DNA from: a bacterium OL-1
GTDB taxonomy: Bacteria; Actinomycetota; Coriobacteriia; Coriobacteriales; Atopobiaceae
Direction of reading: 5' to 3'
DNA length: 64,000 nucleotides
Assembly (NCBI GenBank): GCA_000752675.2
Contig: LM994627.1
Span: 554,429-618,428 of the forward strand
The notes under the pieces were generated by a model. It was not told the DNA's origin. It saw only the letters and a program-made list of their open reading frames with translations, and made no database searches. Position 1 is the first letter of the stretch, and each line of letters starts with the position of its first letter. Below are positions 50,549 through 59,259 of this stretch, in pieces. A program made the translations under genes and the position numbers.

Positions 50549-51907
50549 CTATGAGGCTGCCTTGCCCGTGCTGGTGACCGTTGCCCCAAGTTCTCCTTCG
50601 TCGAGAAGGACTGAGATGCTGTCGCCCACCTCTACCTGGGACGCGTTTGAAAGTATGTGTCCCTCGGCGTCGCGTGCCAGGGCGTATCCGCGGCCCAGCA
50701 CCTTGAGTGGCGAGAGCGCGTCGAGCGAGGCAGCGTAGCGTGCCACAGAGGTCTGGTACGGGCGCAGGAGCCCCCTTCCCGCAACCGAGAGCCTCTGAGC
50801 GTCTCCGTCAACGCGCTCTCGCGAGCGCGAAAGCGATTTGGGGATTGCACCGTGAAGGCGCTCCTCCGTAAGGTCAAGCGTACGAGCGCGGTCCTCGAGC
50901 GTTGCCATGGGGTCAGTGAGGCAGCGCCGAGACGCCAGCGAATCCACAAAGACCGTGAGGCGAGAAAGGCGCGCCTCCATCGAGCGGGCGGCCCTCTCGC
51001 CAAGCGCGTCAACCTCCCGGCCATCCGCTTGCAGCATGGCCGCCATGGCGTTGCCCAGACGAACGCCGCGCTGGTTGATGAGGGTCTCAATCTCATTCAT
51101 GGCAGGTGCCACAGACTCTGCCGCTGCCGTGGGCGTAGAGCAGCGCCTGTCCGAGACCATGTCGCAGATGGATGTGTCCGGCTCGTGGCCAATGCCCGTG
51201 ATCACCGGCACGGGACAGGCGGCGACGGCGCGAGCAAGCTGCTCATCATTGAAGCACATGAGGTCCTCGAAGGAGCCACCACCGCGCACGAGCAGGATTG
51301 CGTCTGGCTTCGACGCCGCGGCGACCTCAAGCGCGCGGATGATGGTTGCCGGGGCATGCTTGCCCTGCACGGCACAGCCCACCGCGTCTATCTGCACGAG
51401 CGGGTTCCTTCTCCGCAGCGTGCGCTTGACGTCCTCGATAACGCTGCCGGAAAGCGATGTGACAACGCAGACGCGCGTGCAGAATGCGGGGATGCGCCTC
51501 TTGCGCGCAGGGTCCATGAGGCCCTCGCGCTCGAGCTTGCGCGCAAGCTCGGCAACCTGCTGGCGGAGAAGCCCCTCCCCCGCCACCGTGATGTGCTTGG
51601 CGACAAACGAGAGCTTGCCCGTGTTCTGGTAGACGTCGAAGGCGCCTGTCATCTGGATCTGGAGGCCGTCACGCAACTGCGTGCCAGAGGTCTCGACAAA
51701 GTCACGGTAGACGCCGCGCCAGGCTATGGTCGACATAGCCGCCGTGGCATCCTTGACCTCGAAGTAGCAGTGCCCGGAGCGGGCGTTAGGCCCACGGAAA
51801 CCGCTCACCTCGCCCATGACCAAGAGGGCGGGAATCTGCGCCACCTGCCCCTTGGCCACCTGCACCGCCTCGGTCACCGAGAGCGGCTCCTCCTTGGTGC
51901 CGGCCAT
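50549..51907 (-). CDS. xseA: Exodeoxyribonuclease VII large subunit
   Basis: The 452-residue protein has an OB-fold N-terminus (SVTEAVQVAKGQ... VMGEVSGFRGPNARSGHCYFEVKD), then the nuclease domain with VTSLSGSVIEDVKRTLRRR, LLVRGGGSFEDLMCFNDE, GIGHEPDTSICDMVSDRRCSTPTAAAE and the long C-terminal helices. ATG 51907 is 3 nt after the stop of the membrane protease gene, with GGAGGG in that stop region. Confidence 0.95.
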   Translation of the reverse strand: MAGTKEEPLSVTEAVQVAKGQVAQIPALLVMGEVSGFRGPNARSGHCYFEVKDATAAMSTIAWRGVYRDFVETSGTQLRDGLQIQMTGAFDVYQNTGKLSFVAKHITVAGEGLLRQQVAELARKLEREGLMDPARKRRIPAFCTRVCVVTSLSGSVIEDVKRTLRRRNPLVQIDAVGCAVQGKHAPATIIRALEVAAASKPDAILLVRGGGSFEDLMCFNDEQLARAVAACPVPVITGIGHEPDTSICDMVSDRRCSTPTAAAESVAPAMNEIETLINQRGVRLGNAMAAMLQADGREVDALGERAARSMEARLSRLTVFVDSLASRRCLTDPMATLEDRARTLDLTEERLHGAIPKSLSRSRERVDGDAQRLSVAGRGLLRPYQTSVARYAASLDALSPLKVLGRGYALARDAEGHILSNASQVEVGDSISVLLDEGELGATVTSTGKAAS

Positions 51908-51910
51908 GGG

Positions 51911-52606
51911 CTAGTCCCTCCTGTCCGTGCGGCCCATGAGGTAGAGCAGCTGCACCACCGAGACAAGAGCCGCAGCGACGTAGGTGAGCGCAGCCGCCGT
52001 GAGCACTTCCTTGGCTCCCTGACGGTCTATGCCCTGGCCATGCGTCTCGAGGAACTGGACTGCGCGCCTGGAGGCGTTGATCTCTACGGGAAGCGTGACC
52101 AGCTGGAAGATTACGGAGAAGGCAAAGAGCGCAATGGCAATGCGCACGAGGCCCACGGCGTTCATGAAGACGCCAGCGAGAAAGACGAGCATCCACACGT
52201 TTTGCGAGAAGTTGACCACCGGCACAAGGGCCGTGCGCACTCGCATGGGGGCGTAGTCCTTGGCGTGCTGCACCGCGTGACCCGCCTCGTGGCAGGCAAC
52301 GGCGACGGAGGCAACAGAGCCCCCACGCATGTTTTCCTCGGAGAGGTGCAGGTTGTTGTCGCGCGGGTCGTAGTAGTCCGTGAGGTGACCGGGAACCGAT
52401 GTGATGCCCACGCTTGAGGCACCGCCCTCATTGAGCATCTGGCGCGCGACGTCCGCACCGGTGCCGTCAAACGATGCGTCGACCTTGGACCAGCGCTCGT
52501 ACTTGCGCCTGATATAGGACTGGGTGATAAGTCCCAGGAAGAGGGAAAGGATCACGATGCCGTAGTAGGCAAAGTCAATCCCGTATCCATACGTGTAATA
52601 GCCCAT
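51911..52606 (-). CDS. Membrane zinc metallopeptidase (YugP family)
   Basis: The 231-residue protein has an N-terminal membrane helix (YYGIVILSLFLGLITQSYI), the HExxH motif in ACHEAGHAVQHAKDY and two or three C-terminal membrane helices. The SEENMRGGSVASVAVACHE block is a family feature. ATG 52606 follows GGAG by 8 nt. Target proteins are unknown. It heads a minus-strand run with xseA and xseB. Confidence 0.87.
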   Translation of the reverse strand: MGYYTYGYGIDFAYYGIVILSLFLGLITQSYIRRKYERWSKVDASFDGTGADVARQMLNEGGASSVGITSVPGHLTDYYDPRDNNLHLSEENMRGGSVASVAVACHEAGHAVQHAKDYAPMRVRTALVPVVNFSQNVWMLVFLAGVFMNAVGLVRIAIALFAFSVIFQLVTLPVEINASRRAVQFLETHGQGIDRQGAKEVLTAAALTYVAAALVSVVQLLYLMGRTDRRD

Positions 52607-52747
52607 GTGAGAAGCTCCAATCGTTGGGGGCCGTGGGGCATATGTACCCAAGGCCGTCCGGCACCAACGATGATACAAAAGCCGCGCGACACAAATAGCA
52701 TGCTCACGAGAAGGCCGCAGCTGCGGCAGCTTCGCCTTGAAGCTCGC

Positions 52748-53878
52748 CTAGATGACCTCGATGCGGCCGTCGCGCACCGTGAGGCCCACAGAACCCTCGA
52801 GCAGGCTCTCGAGCTGCTTGCCGGCCAGCTCGTGTCGCCAACCGGTCGCAAGACGCGACTTGGAGCGGTCTTGCGCGAACTCCACCAGGTCATCCCTTGT
52901 GGCTATGAGCTGCGTGGCAATGCCGGACTTCTCGGAGACAATCCTCACCAGCGCAACCATGAGGTCCACCACGCTCTCCACCTCGGCGGAGGGGTGCGCA
53001 TGGCGCTCCGGCTGTGGGCAGGCAGAGCCGGGGACTTCCTCCCCTGCGTGGACGGCGTCGAGAAGGTCGCGCACGTCCCTCTCGCTAAGCTGGTCGGTAC
53101 CGCGGATCTTGCGCAGGCGGTCGCGGTTGCGCGGCGCACGCTTGCAGACCTCGACCACCACCTCGTCCGAGAGGACCCACTTGCGGGGCACGTCGTGACT
53201 CGCCGCCGTCTGCTCGCGCCATGCGCAGACCTCGCGCGCAATGGCGAGCTGCCGGCGCGTGAGGGAGCTCGAGCGCTTGAGCCTGAGGTAGGCCTCGCGA
53301 GGGTCCCTGTGCATGTGGGATGGGTCGGTCGCCTCGGCCATCTCGGGCTGGACCCAGGCAAGGCGGTCCCTCTCGACGAGCTGCTCCACCATGCGGTCAT
53401 AGATTCCGGGAAGATAGCGTACGTCATCCTCGGCGTAGGTGAGCTGCTCTGGGTCGAGCGGGCGGCGCGACCAATCCGTGAGGGACTCTGCCTTGGGAAG
53501 TCTCACGCCTGCGTAGACCTCAACCAGCGAAGCGTAGCTCACCTGCTGGCGCATGCCCAGAAACGCGGCAGCGACCTGCGTGTCGAAGACCGAAGTGCAG
53601 GTCACACCCATGCCGTCGAGAATGACCTCGAGGTCCTGTCCGCAGGCGTGGAAGACCTTAGTGACCCGCTCGTCTGCAAAGATGTGCGCCAAGGGCGAGA
53701 GGTCCTCGATCAGGATGGGGTCGATGGCACCAATCTCTGTGGGCGTACCAACCTGCACGAGGCAGAGCTTGGGATAGTAGGTCCTCTCGCGGAGGAACTC
53801 CGTGTCCACGGCAATGACGGGCTCGTTGCCAATTCGCTCGCAGAAGGCACTCAGTTCATCGCTTGTGGATATGTACAC
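52748..53878 (-). CDS. rnd: Ribonuclease D
   Basis: RNase D trims RNA 3' ends. The 376-residue protein has a DEDD-type exonuclease domain (AVDTEFLRERTYYPKLCLVQ, VFHACGQDLEVI, YAEDDVRYLPGIYD) and a helical HRDC domain (about 210-290). The start at GTG 53878 has GGGAG 6 nt upstream. A much longer frame in the same phase would run to 54343 through the divergent lipid kinase gene and is rejected. It is 141 nt after the protease gene. Confidence 0.94.
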   Translation of the reverse strand: MYISTSDELSAFCERIGNEPVIAVDTEFLRERTYYPKLCLVQVGTPTEIGAIDPILIEDLSPLAHIFADERVTKVFHACGQDLEVILDGMGVTCTSVFDTQVAAAFLGMRQQVSYASLVEVYAGVRLPKAESLTDWSRRPLDPEQLTYAEDDVRYLPGIYDRMVEQLVERDRLAWVQPEMAEATDPSHMHRDPREAYLRLKRSSSLTRRQLAIAREVCAWREQTAASHDVPRKWVLSDEVVVEVCKRAPRNRDRLRKIRGTDQLSERDVRDLLDAVHAGEEVPGSACPQPERHAHPSAEVESVVDLMVALVRIVSEKSGIATQLIATRDDLVEFAQDRSKSRLATGWRHELAGKQLESLLEGSVGLTVRDGRIEVI

Positions 53879-54010
53879 TCGACTCTCCCAGCTCAAAGGT
53901 GTTAGCCAAAGGCCCCAGCGTTGGGCTACCATGTGCATGTGGCCCGGCGGGGGGCCGGCGCCCGGAACATGATACATGCTATCCCTTGTTGGGGGACCGG
54001 GGAGGACATC

Positions 54011-54985
54011 ATGCGCAGCGTCATCATCCACAACCCCATGTCGGGGTTTGGCTCGGATGCCATATTCGAGTTCGAGCGGGCCCTCGTCCATGCTGGCGAC
54101 GAGTGCACGTTCCGTGCGCTCGCACCGGACTTCGTTGCCGAGGAGGCTGTGGCAGACGCCGAAGACTTTGACGTCTGCGTGCTCTCCGGTGGCGACGGCT
54201 CCGTGACGGGGCTGCTCTATGCCCTGCGTAACCGCAACGTTTCCGCCTGCGTGTTTCCCTCGGGCACGGCAAACCTGCTCTTCGCGAACATTGGCAACGC
54301 ACCCGAGCCGGCGGCGCTCGCGCGTGCGTGCCGCGTGGGACACACCGCCTGCATCGACCTCGGAGAGATCTCCTGGCTAGACGAGCGGGGCGTCCAACAT
54401 GTGAAGGGTTTTGGACTCATGTCAGGAACGGGCTTCGATGCCCAGCTCATGGAAGCAGCTCTGCCAAACAAGGCGGCCATGGGACAGGCGGCATACTTCG
54501 CCGCGGCGTTTGCCAACCCGCGCCCCACGGTTGAGGAGTTCACCATCATCGTTGATGGCCAGGAGTACCACCGCCGCGGCATCTCCTGCATGGTTGCAGA
54601 CAATGCCATGATGCAGGGAGACATCCAGATTGTGCCCGACTGCCGGATGGACGATGGTCTTCTCGACGTCATTGTCATCGAGACACAGGACGCAGCCCAG
54701 GTGCTGCGCCCGCTCTTCTCGGGCATCGTAGACAAGACAGGCAAGTCCATTGGTCGACCGCACCTCGAGGCATTCCGCGGCCGCGAGATCACAGTGCGCA
54801 CCGAGGAGCCCGTGCCGCTCGAGATCGACGGAGACGTTGTGAGCTCGGGCGTCACCGAGTACCACGCGAGGGCCCTTCCCGGAGTGTGCAACATCGTGGT
54901 GGACAGCATGAGCTCGTACCAGCCAAGCTCAGACGCACCTGCCCGCTTCGCGGATGCCGACGAGATCGCATTTCCCAAGGAGTAG
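54011..54985 (+). CDS. Diacylglycerol kinase family lipid kinase
   Basis: The 324-residue DagK/YegS-type protein has HNPMSGFGSDAI at the N-terminus, VCVLSGGDGSVTGLLYAL (GGDGS nucleotide motif), FPSGTANLLFANIG and the C-terminal domain with MQGDIQIVPDCRMDDGLLDVIV. It probably phosphorylates a diacylglycerol or other lipid. ATG 54011 follows GGGGAGG. It is divergent from rnd and converges on the Gfo/Idh/MocA gene with 4 nt between stops. Confidence 0.92.
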   Translation: MRSVIIHNPMSGFGSDAIFEFERALVHAGDECTFRALAPDFVAEEAVADAEDFDVCVLSGGDGSVTGLLYALRNRNVSACVFPSGTANLLFANIGNAPEPAALARACRVGHTACIDLGEISWLDERGVQHVKGFGLMSGTGFDAQLMEAALPNKAAMGQAAYFAAAFANPRPTVEEFTIIVDGQEYHRRGISCMVADNAMMQGDIQIVPDCRMDDGLLDVIVIETQDAAQVLRPLFSGIVDKTGKSIGRPHLEAFRGREITVRTEEPVPLEIDGDVVSSGVTEYHARALPGVCNIVVDSMSSYQPSSDAPARFADADEIAFPKE

Positions 54986-54989
54986 CGGC

Positions 54990-56060
54990 CTAGGCCTCGT
55001 CGTCTGCGGGGAAGCGGATGCCGGCCTGTGCGCGGGCCTCGTCCATCACTTCGAGCGACGCCAGTGTGACATCTGCCCACATATTCGCGTGCTCGATTGC
55101 AACGGCATCGCCGTTGACCGCCTCGCAGAAATCGGCCAGCTCGCAGACCATGTCGTTCTCGGGATTCTCGACAGCAACCGTGCGCTCGTTGCCGCCTACG
55201 GTCCCCCAGGTCATGCCACGGTCGACGTGCTCGACCACACGGAGGTCGTGCGGCTTGGTGATGTCCTGATAAATAAGGGTCGCCCGCTCGCCCTCAACCT
55301 GGCACGGTGCCAGGTCATCCGAGACCTTGCCAAACGAGAGCGTCACGACCTTGTCGCCATACCCAAGGAGAATGGCACCGGCAAGGTCCACCTTGCGGTA
55401 CGGGGAATCGGCAGGCTCCCCGGGTACCTGCGTAGTGACCAACGATGCGCTCACGGTGGAGGGGCGTTCAAAGAGCGCCATGGCGGGCTCGACGCAGTAG
55501 ATGCCAATGTCCATGAGGCTGCCCCCGGCAAGCCGCGGGTCAAACACGTTGAGGCGCTCCCCCGCCCTCAGGCGCGATATGCGCGACGTGACCTTTGCGA
55601 AGCCCATCTGGGCGAGACGGACCTCGCCAAGCTGCGGCAATGCCTCCACGACGGCGCGAAATCCCGGCGTGTGGATCGAACGCATGGCCTCCATGGCAAC
55701 AACGCCCTGCTCGGCGGCTGCGTCAAACACGCGCTTGGCCTCGCGTGCGTTGGAGGCGAAGGCCTTCTCGACCAGCACATGCTTGCCAGCGCGCACGCAC
55801 GCGAGCGCCTGCGAAGCGTGAACTGCATTAGGGGAACTAATGTAGACTGCATCGGCATCGGGGCAGGCGCAAAGCTCATCGAGGGAATCGAAGGCGAGCG
55901 TGCCTCCGTGCTCGCTCGAAAAGGCACGGGCGCGACCGAGGTCCCTCGAGTAGGCTCCCGCATACGTGGCGCCCTCATAACCCGCCAGCGCATCGAGGAA
56001 GCGCTGGGCTATCCCGCTTGTGCCAATGGTTGCGATGCGTACCTTCTGCCCCTGGGTCAT
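54990..56060 (-). CDS. Gfo/Idh/MocA family NAD(P)-dependent oxidoreductase
   Basis: The 356-residue protein has a Rossmann fold start (VRIATIGTSGIAQRFLDAL), ADAVYISSPNAVHASQALACVRAGKHVLVEKAFA with the EKP-type motif changed to EKA, and the C-terminal beta-sheet domain with GGSLMDIGIYCVEPAMALF. ATG 56060 follows AAAGGGG. The substrate, probably a sugar or cyclitol derivative, is unknown. It is not in an obvious operon. Confidence 0.9.
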   Translation of the reverse strand: MTQGQKVRIATIGTSGIAQRFLDALAGYEGATYAGAYSRDLGRARAFSSEHGGTLAFDSLDELCACPDADAVYISSPNAVHASQALACVRAGKHVLVEKAFASNAREAKRVFDAAAEQGVVAMEAMRSIHTPGFRAVVEALPQLGEVRLAQMGFAKVTSRISRLRAGERLNVFDPRLAGGSLMDIGIYCVEPAMALFERPSTVSASLVTTQVPGEPADSPYRKVDLAGAILLGYGDKVVTLSFGKVSDDLAPCQVEGERATLIYQDITKPHDLRVVEHVDRGMTWGTVGGNERTVAVENPENDMVCELADFCEAVNGDAVAIEHANMWADVTLASLEVMDEARAQAGIRFPADDEA

Positions 56061-56174
56061 GGGACGCCCCTTTCGCCTGCCACCGCTCGGCGCGATCGCA
56101 CCGCACAAGACAGCGCGACACGCATCTGATACAAGAGATTCTAGAGCAGAGAAGGCCGGGCGTTGGCGGAGGAG

Positions 56175-56801
56175 CTATGCGCAGTTAGTATCTCCGGTTG
56201 GAGCCGTAGCCATAGAGCGCACGGCACCCAGGCACGAGCGCACCGACTGTATGACAGTCTGCGAAAGCTCATCCTCGCTTATGACACGCTCTCCAAAGAG
56301 CCAGCTGGCAAGAAGCGACACGATGCCTCCCGCGGCAAAGTCGACGGCGCATGAAACTCGAGACGAGAGGGATGCGGAGAGCTGCGAGGATACGGCCGAG
56401 AGTCCGCCCAGGTGCCCGGAGAGCTCGCGCCTGAGACGTTCGGAGAGAAGCATGCGGGCAGGCGTACGGGCGAGCGCGCCAAAGGCAGAACCGTCGTTCG
56501 TGGAAAGCGTCTTGAGCTGCGCAAGCACCTTCGAGAGGCCTGAGGGCGTGCTTACGTCTCCGGATTCGACAATTCCCGAAACCTCGCTCACCGCGTCGTT
56601 CTCGATCTCCTGCAGGACCGCACGCACGCTTGGGTAATGAGCGTAGAACGTCTTCTTGTTGATGAGGGCACGCTCGGCGACGTCCTTAGCGGTGATGTCC
56701 TGCGTAGGTTTCTCGAAGAGCAACGAGACCACGGCGGAGCGTATGTCTGCCTGTGAGCGCTTGACGCGAAGGTCGATGTGTCCCTTGGACTGAACGCCCA
56801 T
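56175..56801 (-). CDS. TetR/AcrR family transcriptional regulator
   Basis: The 208-residue protein has an N-terminal DNA-binding domain: RSAVVSLLFEKPTQDITAKDVAERALINKKTFYAHYPSVRAVLQE, the TetR helix-turn-helix with K-T-F-Y-x-H-Y. The C-terminal ligand domain is variable and gives no clue to the ligand. ATG 56801 has GAGAGG 8 nt upstream. A perfect palindrome lies 63 nt upstream and is the probable operator, also covering the divergent HD gene promoter. Confidence 0.93.
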   Translation of the reverse strand: MGVQSKGHIDLRVKRSQADIRSAVVSLLFEKPTQDITAKDVAERALINKKTFYAHYPSVRAVLQEIENDAVSEVSGIVESGDVSTPSGLSKVLAQLKTLSTNDGSAFGALARTPARMLLSERLRRELSGHLGGLSAVSSQLSASLSSRVSCAVDFAAGGIVSLLASWLFGERVISEDELSQTVIQSVRSCLGAVRSMATAPTGDTNCA

Positions 56802-56863
56802 GTAAGTCACCTCTCGAGAACGACGTGACGCAGTACGTGTGCAGCGAATACTTCTGATAGTAT

Positions 56864-56889
56864 ACTTATTTCCAAAATTGGAAATAAGT
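56864..56889. promoter_or_regulatory. Probable TetR operator
   Basis: ACTTATTTCCAA and TTGGAAATAAGT flank AA, a perfect 12-bp-arm palindrome in an otherwise GC-rich region. It overlaps the end of TATACT (56861-56866), a -10 candidate that reads similarly on both strands (AGTATACT). A bound repressor would block both the TetR gene and the HD gene. Confidence 0.75.
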
Positions 56890-56915
56890 CGATTCTCCGG
56901 ATTAAGGAGACACCT

Positions 56916-57416
56916 GTGGATTCTACCCCAGAAGAGATACGCAAGCGTTACGAGGAGCTTGCGGCGCCCACGCTTGCGGCGCCGCGTGTGGCGCTCATGG
57001 CCGGCTACGTGCAGCACGGCCAGACAACCACGCTCGAGCACGTTGCTGCCGTGGCCTACCTTAGCCTTGCTCTGGTGAGAAAGCTTGGCATCCGGTGCGA
57101 CGAGCGCGCGCTGGTGCGCGGGGCGCTTCTCCACGACTACTGCCTCTACGACTGGCATGACCACAACGCCGCCCCAGACGCCTGGCATGGCTTCACCCAC
57201 CCCCGCCATGCGCTGAGAAACGCCGAGGCAGACTTTCCCGACCTTACCCCGCTCGAGCGCGACATCATAGCCCACCACATGTTCCCGCTGGTACCCTCGC
57301 CGCCGCGTCACGTGGAGTCGCTCGTAGTCTCGCTTGTCGACAAGGCCTGCTCGACGGTCGAGGTCTTCGCGCAACGCCCCTGGGCCACCACATCTGAGGG
57401 AGGTGCCGCATGCTAG
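56916..57416 (+). CDS. HD domain phosphohydrolase-like protein
   Basis: The 166-residue protein has the His/Asp pattern of HD domains: TTLEHVAAVAYLSLALVRK, RGALLHDYCLYDWHD (HD pair), HGFTHPRHAL and IIAHHMFPL. It may hydrolyse a phosphate ester or bind a metal, but the substrate is unknown. GTG 56916 has AAGGAG 7 nt upstream. Its stop overlaps the start of the following membrane protein gene by 7 nt. The pair is likely TetR-controlled. Confidence 0.88.
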   Translation: MDSTPEEIRKRYEELAAPTLAAPRVALMAGYVQHGQTTTLEHVAAVAYLSLALVRKLGIRCDERALVRGALLHDYCLYDWHDHNAAPDAWHGFTHPRHALRNAEADFPDLTPLERDIIAHHMFPLVPSPPRHVESLVVSLVDKACSTVEVFAQRPWATTSEGGAAC

Positions 57417-58009
57417 AGCGCATTGTGGCGGTAATTGCCGCGCTCGCCACCATGAACGCGTCAGACCTTACGCCATGGGGCATCTCGATTCTCATGCTCT
57501 CGATGACAACGATATCCGTGGGAGGGTGGGTCTGGGAGACCGTGTACTGCTCGATTGTGGAGAGGCGCCCCGTGCGGCGCGGCTTTCTCTTTGGACCCGC
57601 ATGCCCCATCTACGGCACCGGCGCAGTTGCCGTCTACGTTCTTCTCGGGCACCTGGAGAGCCCGCTGGCCGTGTTTGTTGCGGGTTCCATCCTTGCAACA
57701 GCCATCGAGTACGCCACCGGACGCGTACTTGAGGAGCGCTTTGGGAGGCGCTGGTGGGACTACACGGGCTGGCCGCTCAACTATCGCGGTCTCGTCTGCC
57801 CCATAGCCTCGGCGGTCTTTGGCGTCTTCTCGGTGCTGGTGGTATTCGTCATCGAGCCACAGCTCATTGCCTTCTTCTCCTCATGGGGAGAGGCGGCGTG
57901 CGAGGCGGCCGCCACCGCGTGCGTGCTGACCTTTGCCGCAGACACGGCGCTTTCCGTGATGGCGCAAGACAAGGGTGCCAGTAGGTGGAGAATCACGCTG
58001 CGTCGCTAG
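57410..58009 (+). CDS. CmpB-type (PF06541) putative ABC transporter permease
   Basis: The 199-residue membrane protein has about five hydrophobic segments. The conserved pattern (GWVWETVYC, RRGFLFGPACPIYGTGAV, RWWDYTGWPLNYRGLVC) matches the putative ABC permease/CmpB family, whose biochemical role is not established. ATG 57410 lies within the HD gene end (ATGCTAG), so the two are translationally coupled. The HD plus CmpB pairing is common in Gram-positives, which suggests a joint role. Confidence 0.88.
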   Translation: MLERIVAVIAALATMNASDLTPWGISILMLSMTTISVGGWVWETVYCSIVERRPVRRGFLFGPACPIYGTGAVAVYVLLGHLESPLAVFVAGSILATAIEYATGRVLEERFGRRWWDYTGWPLNYRGLVCPIASAVFGVFSVLVVFVIEPQLIAFFSSWGEAACEAAATACVLTFAADTALSVMAQDKGASRWRITLRR

Positions 58010-58058
58010 CCCGGATTGCTGTAAGGTGAGGAGGTTTACCTACCTTACCGGAGGCAGC

Positions 58059-58781
58059 ATGTACTCATTCGACAGCAGGGTGCGCTACAGCGAGTGCGAC
58101 GAGAACGGCGTTCTCGCCCTTGTCCCCATGATGAACTACCTGCAGGACTGCTCCACCTTTCAGTGCGAGGAGGTGGGCAGGGGGCTCAAGCAGCTCCGCG
58201 ATGACCACCTTGGCTGGTTTGTGACCTCCTGGCTCATCCAGATCGACTCGCTCCCCAAGTTCTGCGACACCATCACGACAAGCACCTGGTGCTACGCCAT
58301 GAAGCGCCTCCAGGCGGAGCGCTGCTTCGAGATTCGCGGGGCAGACGGCGCCACGCACGTGCGCGCGGATTCCCAGTGGTACATGTACGACTTCTCGCAG
58401 GAGCGAGTCATCAGCATCCCGCAGAGCGAATCGGTCTTCCTGCAGGGAGACGAGCGTCCGGCGGACCTGCCGCAGATCTCGCGCCACCTGAAGCCCCAGG
58501 GAGAGGGCACGCCAACCTCCCCCATCGTGATAACCGAGCAGCACCTGGACACCAACCGTCACGTGAACAATGCGGAGTACGTGCGCTTTGCCCTTCTCGC
58601 CGCCGGTGAGCTGGGGCACGCCATCGACCTTGTGCGCCTTGAGGTGCAGTACCGCACCATGGCACTCCTCGGCGACACCTTGACCCCCGTGGTCTATGGC
58701 GACGGCAACGACATCACCGTGAGCATCAACGGCGATGACGGCAAGGCCCGAGCCATCGTGAGGATGGAGGGCCGCGCATGA
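58059..58781 (+). CDS. Acyl-ACP thioesterase-like protein
   Basis: The 240-residue protein is a double hotdog. The N-terminal half starts YSFDSRVRYSECDENGVLALVPMMNYLQDC, with the Asp typical of hotdog thioesterases, and the second half has ITEQHLDTNRHVNNAEYVRFAL, the FatA-like DxNxHVNN motif. It may release fatty acids from ACP. ATG 58059 has GGAGG 4 nt upstream. Its stop overlaps the Nudix start by 4 nt. Confidence 0.86.
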   Translation: MYSFDSRVRYSECDENGVLALVPMMNYLQDCSTFQCEEVGRGLKQLRDDHLGWFVTSWLIQIDSLPKFCDTITTSTWCYAMKRLQAERCFEIRGADGATHVRADSQWYMYDFSQERVISIPQSESVFLQGDERPADLPQISRHLKPQGEGTPTSPIVITEQHLDTNRHVNNAEYVRFALLAAGELGHAIDLVRLEVQYRTMALLGDTLTPVVYGDGNDITVSINGDDGKARAIVRMEGRA

Positions 58782-59218
58782 CGGAGGAGACCGAGGTCGC
58801 GCTTCCCACGGTCCACGTGGCGGCAGCGATCATCCAGCGAGACGGGCTCATCCTGGCAGCTCGGCGCGCGCACGGCATGGACGGCTGGGAGTTTCCCGGC
58901 GGCAAGGTGGAGCCCGGCGAGACGAGCGAGGAGGCCTGCCGTCGAGAGGTCACGGAGGAGCTTGGCTGCAAGCTTCAGGTGATGTGGCTTCTCGACACGC
59001 TGGCCTACGACTACCCCGAGTTCCACCTGGTCATGGACTGCTTTGTATGCACGTTGGCACCGGGGACCGAGCCCGTCGCAAAGCCCGGTGAGCACAAGGA
59101 GCTGCGGTGGCTTGGACGCGACGGGCTTCTCGGCGTGGACTGGCTTCCGGCAGACAAAGGGCTCATCCAGACGCTGGGGACTGCCTGGGACCAGATAATT
59201 GAATCGGAGCCCCTGTAG
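58778..59218 (+). CDS. MutT-like Nudix hydrolase
   Basis: The 146-residue protein has the complete Nudix box GGKVEPGETSEEACRREVTEELG. HVAAAIIQRDGLILAARRAHGMDGWEFPGG upstream suits an 8-oxo-dGTP diphosphatase. LRWLGRDGL near the C-terminus also fits MutT. ATG 58778 overlaps the thioesterase stop (ATGA), and thyA follows 41 nt later, a fitting neighbour for nucleotide-pool sanitation. Confidence 0.92.
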   Translation: MTEETEVALPTVHVAAAIIQRDGLILAARRAHGMDGWEFPGGKVEPGETSEEACRREVTEELGCKLQVMWLLDTLAYDYPEFHLVMDCFVCTLAPGTEPVAKPGEHKELRWLGRDGLLGVDWLPADKGLIQTLGTAWDQIIESEPL

Positions 59219-59259
59219 GAAGACGAGCCCATAAGCCACCACGCACGGGAGGGAGACCC

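Noticed and set aside
53879-54343. N-terminal extension of RNase D
   Set aside because: It runs through the divergent lipid kinase gene. GTG 53878 has a good SD and fits the family start.
56802-57374. N-terminal extension of the TetR protein
   Set aside because: It is antisense to the HD gene and spans the operator. ATG 56801 starts just before the DNA-binding domain.
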